The notes beneath the pieces were generated by a model. The model saw nothing but the letters and a program-made list of their open reading frames with translations, was not told the DNA's origin and searched no databases. A stretch of 64,000 bases of DNA from Bacteroidota bacterium (GTDB lineage Bacteria > Bacteroidota > Bacteroidia > Flavobacteriales > Flavobacteriaceae): contig CANKZE010000002.1 of NCBI GenBank assembly GCA_947488545.1, forward strand, positions 19,872-83,871, read 5' to 3'. Of the stretch, positions 60,763-64,000 are shown piece by piece. Position 1 is the stretch's first letter, and every line of letters starts with the position of its first letter. The translations under genes were made by a program, and so were the position numbers.

Positions 60763-61748
60763 TGAAAACAAGAAGAGACTTTATTAAAACAGCTGCTGTT
60801 GCAGGAGTAGGATTGGCATTTACAGGAGTAAAAGCAGAGAGTAATTTGCGTTTTCCAAACAAAATAAACAAGCCAATTGTGGTTTCTACATGGCGATTCG
60901 GAATAGAAGCCAACGCTGCAGCTTGGGAAGTTTTGAAACAAAACGGACGAGCTTTGGATGCCGTTGAAGCTGGAGTAAAAATCCCTGAAGGCGATCCAAC
61001 AGAACGAAGCGTGGGCTATGGCGGACGACCAGATCGAGACGGGCGGGTTACTTTAGATGCTTGCATTATGGATGAACAATCAAACATAGGTTCTGTTGCT
61101 TGTTTGGAACACATCAAACACCCCATTTCAGTAGCAAGAGCGGTGATGGAAAAAACGCCTCACGTAATGCTAGTGGGTGATGGAGCCTTGGATTTTGCTT
61201 TATCTCAAGGATTCAAAAAAGAAAATTTATTGGTGGCCGATTCAGAAAAAGAATGGAAAGATTGGCTTAAAAAATCGGAATATGTACCTAAGGCAAATAT
61301 TGAAAATCACGACACTATTGGGATGATTGCTTTGGATGCCAATGGAAATTTATCTGGCGCTTGTACCACAAGTGGAATGGCTTTTAAAATGCACGGACGC
61401 GTTGGCGATTCTCCAATTATTGGAGCTGGATTGTATGTAGATAACGAAATAGGTGCTGCAACTGCAACTGGCCACGGTGAAGAAGTAATTCGAATTGCGG
61501 GTTCTCATTTGGTAGTTGAATTAATGCGCCAAGGCAAATCTCCGCAACAAGCGTGCGAAGAAGCGGTTCATAGAATAATTAAATTAACGAAGGCACGAAA
61601 TAAGAATTTAACTGATATACAAGTTGGTTTTATTGCCTTAAATAAATCAGGTGAATTTGGTTCGTATTGCATTCAAGGCGGGTTCAATTACGCGGTTTAT
61701 GATGCTACAGGAAATAGATTAATTGACGCACCTTATTATTTAAAATAG
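60762..61748 (+). CDS. N4-(beta-N-acetylglucosaminyl)-L-asparaginase / isoaspartyl peptidase family (Ntn), TAT-type signal
   Basis: MKTRRDFIKTAAVAGVGLAF; NHDTIGMIALDANGNLSGACTTSGMAFKMHGRVGDSPIIGAGLYVDN autoproteolysis region. Confidence 0.92.
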   Translation: MKTRRDFIKTAAVAGVGLAFTGVKAESNLRFPNKINKPIVVSTWRFGIEANAAAWEVLKQNGRALDAVEAGVKIPEGDPTERSVGYGGRPDRDGRVTLDACIMDEQSNIGSVACLEHIKHPISVARAVMEKTPHVMLVGDGALDFALSQGFKKENLLVADSEKEWKDWLKKSEYVPKANIENHDTIGMIALDANGNLSGACTTSGMAFKMHGRVGDSPIIGAGLYVDNEIGAATATGHGEEVIRIAGSHLVVELMRQGKSPQQACEEAVHRIIKLTKARNKNLTDIQVGFIALNKSGEFGSYCIQGGFNYAVYDATGNRLIDAPYYLK

Positions 61749-61752
61749 AACT

Positions 61753-62424
61753 ATGAAATTGGAAGTAGCTTGTTTTAACCTTGACTCGGTAGCTGTTGTT
61801 GCTCAAAGCAAAGCCGATCGCGTTGAATTTTGCGATAATTTTGAAGCAGGCGGAACTACACCAAGTTTTGAAGATACGCAAAAAGCAAGATTTTTATTTT
61901 CCAAAGAATTACTTGTAATGATTCGACCAAGAGGTGGTGATTTTAACTATTCTGAAGAGGAATTCAACCAAATGAAGCAATCCATTTTAGAATTGAAAAA
62001 TACGGATATCGATGGTTTTGTTTTCGGAATTCTAAATCAAAATAACCACATAGATTTCGAAAGAAATTCAGAATTGGTTGCCCTCGCAAAGCCATTTCCT
62101 TGTAGTTTTCATAGAGCCATTGACTATACAAATGACTATTTTGAAGCGATCAATACTTGCATTACAATCGGATTTAAAACAATATTGACTTCTGGACATG
62201 AATCCAAAATTGAGTTGGGAATGGAAACAGCTAAAAAGGCGATAATTCAATTTGGAAATCAAATAGAAATTATGCCAGGTGGAAGTTTACGAACTGCAAA
62301 TGCAACCTTAATAAAATCGATTACTAAGGCAAACTATTATCATACTTCAGCAATTACTGATGCGTCACAAATTGCCAATCTAACTGAAATTAATGCTCTT
62401 AAAGATTGTCTTACAAATGAATAA
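61753..62424 (+). CDS. cutC: CutC family protein
   Basis: LEVACFNLDSVAVVAQSKADRVEFCDNFEAGGTTPS; MIRPRGGDFNYSEEEFNQM; FHRAIDYTNDYFEAI. Confidence 0.93.
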   Translation: MKLEVACFNLDSVAVVAQSKADRVEFCDNFEAGGTTPSFEDTQKARFLFSKELLVMIRPRGGDFNYSEEEFNQMKQSILELKNTDIDGFVFGILNQNNHIDFERNSELVALAKPFPCSFHRAIDYTNDYFEAINTCITIGFKTILTSGHESKIELGMETAKKAIIQFGNQIEIMPGGSLRTANATLIKSITKANYYHTSAITDASQIANLTEINALKDCLTNE

Positions 62425-64000
62425 AAAACTGTATTTAATAGTACTATTTTATTCAGTTTTTGGGTGGTCCCAAAATTGGGAGCGTTCCCTTTCAAAAGAG
62501 AATTGGAGGGTCCAGAAATTTTCGGATAATGTTTGGAGTAAAGCCCATGTTCCAGGAACTATTCACACCGATTTGTTTTTGAATCACCAAATTGAAGATC
62601 CTTTTTATAGCAATAATGAAAAACAATTGCAATGGATTGAAGAACAGTATTGGGTTTATGAAACCAAATTTAGTATTTCAAAAAAAGAGTTAACTGCTCA
62701 AAATAAAGAACTTGTTTTTTACGGTTTGGATACCGATGCTAAGGTTTATCTAAACGATTCCCTAGTTTTGGAAGCCAATAATATGTTTCGAACTTGGCGC
62801 ATACCTATAAATAAATTCATTCATCTAGGAAAAAACACACTACGGGTTGAATTTGAATCGTCTTCACAAAAAGCTAAAAAAACAGCTGCCCTCTCCCCTT
62901 TTGTTTTACCAGGTGATGAAAAAGTATATGTTCGAAAAGCGCCTTATCAATTTGGTTGGGATTGGGGACCTCGTTTTGTAACAGCAGGGATTTGGAAGAA
63001 TGTTGCTATTCGGTTTTGGAAATCGGCCCAATTGGAATCGGTTTCTTATTCTCAAGAGAAATTAAACGATACTATTGCACAATTGAAAATTAAAACAACC
63101 GTAAATTGTCAGAAACCAGGGATTTATTCGATAGAAATTAATAATAAAACGAAAAATGTTTCTCTAAAAAAAGGGATTCAATTAGTCGAAATACCCTACA
63201 AAATTAATAATCCAAAAAAATGGTGGCCCAACGGATTAGGGAAACAAAATTTATACAATTTCTCTATTCGAATTAGAAAAAAAGGAGAATTATTAGATAA
63301 TAAAAAATTACAAATTGGACTTCGAACAATCGAGTTAGTTCAAGAAAAAGATTCCATTGGTAAGAGTTTTTATTTTAAAGTCAATGGCAGAAAGGTATTC
63401 ACGAAAGGGGCAAATTACATCCCACCAGAATCTTTTATGCCAAAAATGACCTACAAAAATTATGAAAACATAATTGAAACCGCTGTGAAATCCAACATGA
63501 ATATGATTCGTGTTTGGGGTGGTGGGGTTTATGAAAATGATTCATTTTATGCATTATGCGATCAAAAAGGAATTTTAGTTTGGCAAGATTTTATGTTTGC
63601 TTGCGCATTATTTCCAGGAGATGAAGCCTTTGTTTCCAATGTAAAACAGGAAGTTCGTGACCAAGTAGTTCGTTTGCAAAATCATCCTTGTATTGCTCTT
63701 TGGTGTGGAAATAATGAAGTTGATGAAGGTTGGAAAAACTGGGGTTGGCAAAAACAATATCGTTATTCAAAAAGCGATTCAACGACCATTTGGAACAATT
63801 ACCAACGGTTGTTTGAAAAAGAAATTCCCTCGGTTTTAGATTCTATTGTATCCAAAGAAAACAACCGCTATTGGCCGTCCTCCCCTTCTATTGGCTGGGG
63901 GAAAAAAGAAAGTTTGACTCAAGGCGATTCTCATTATTGGGGCGTTTGGTGGGGAATGGAACCGTTGGATACCTATTCCAAAAAGGTAGGGCGATTTATG
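62417..64000 (+). CDS. Beta-mannosidase (GH2), 3' truncated by window edge; absent from supplied ORF list
   Basis: ATG at 62417 overlaps cutC end; translation includes NWRVQ..., GWDWGPRFVTAGIW, VWGGGVYENDSFYALCDQKGILVWQDFMFACALFPGD, IALWCGNNEVDEGW. Confidence 0.92.
   Translation, partial: MNKKLYLIVLFYSVFGWSQNWERSLSKENWRVQKFSDNVWSKAHVPGTIHTDLFLNHQIEDPFYSNNEKQLQWIEEQYWVYETKFSISKKELTAQNKELVFYGLDTDAKVYLNDSLVLEANNMFRTWRIPINKFIHLGKNTLRVEFESSSQKAKKTAALSPFVLPGDEKVYVRKAPYQFGWDWGPRFVTAGIWKNVAIRFWKSAQLESVSYSQEKLNDTIAQLKIKTTVNCQKPGIYSIEINNKTKNVSLKKGIQLVEIPYKINNPKKWWPNGLGKQNLYNFSIRIRKKGELLDNKKLQIGLRTIELVQEKDSIGKSFYFKVNGRKVFTKGANYIPPESFMPKMTYKNYENIIETAVKSNMNMIRVWGGGVYENDSFYALCDQKGILVWQDFMFACALFPGDEAFVSNVKQEVRDQVVRLQNHPCIALWCGNNEVDEGWKNWGWQKQYRYSKSDSTTIWNNYQRLFEKEIPSVLDSIVSKENNRYWPSSPSIGWGKKESLTQGDSHYWGVWWGMEPLDTYSKKVGRFM

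Noticed and set aside
60684-60941. ORF on minus strand, 85 aa Cys-rich
   Set aside because: Antisense across the GH20/asparaginase junction; composition is a by-product of the opposite strand.
63591-63782. ORF on minus strand, 63 aa
   Set aside because: Antisense within the GH2 beta-mannosidase reading frame.
1-64000. tRNA, rRNA, integrase, IS transposase or prophage genes
   Set aside because: None could be recognised on either strand by reading; a tRNAscan/ISfinder run would be needed to exclude small cases.

Overview
AT-rich chromosomal window that reads as Bacteroidota/Flavobacteriaceae. The supporting signals are Type IX secretion sorting domains, PorP/SprF proteins, a TTTG-N19-TAnnTTTG promoter upstream of rpmH, and Flavobacterium-like housekeeping proteins. 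Housekeeping content: meaB (partial), a fused IcmF-type acyl-CoA mutase, pyrF, prfA, rpmH (absent from the supplied ORF track), carB, a NUDIX hydrolase, a PlsC-like acyltransferase and pepD. At 20.7-36.8 kb a T9SS surface locus encodes an OmpA/PD40 protein and two PorP/SprF + type-B-sorted adhesin pairs, one adhesin being 3150 aa. At 37.8-52.4 kb lies an accessory membrane region. It holds a compact + strand operon (DUF4407-like coiled-coil membrane protein, a second coiled-coil membrane protein, a Cys-rich OmpA-domain protein, a transglutaminase-like membrane protein and a DUF350-like protein). The last two genes also occur as a second, N-terminally shorter copy 12 kb upstream. A divergent operon (GNAT, small TM protein, voltage-gated-like channel with atypical filter, outer-membrane barrel) sits opposite. 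This is my best candidate for an undescribed system. At 52.4-57.5 kb there is a patch of orphan genes with an HTH regulator and candidate operators. The right end carries a GH20 / glycosylasparaginase / CutC / GH2 beta-mannosidase cluster suggestive of N-glycan catabolism. Two apparent frameshifted genes, a divergently placed hairpin-forming dispersed repeat and a 66-bp tandem repeat were also found. All family calls are from reading the translated sequence; no database search was run.
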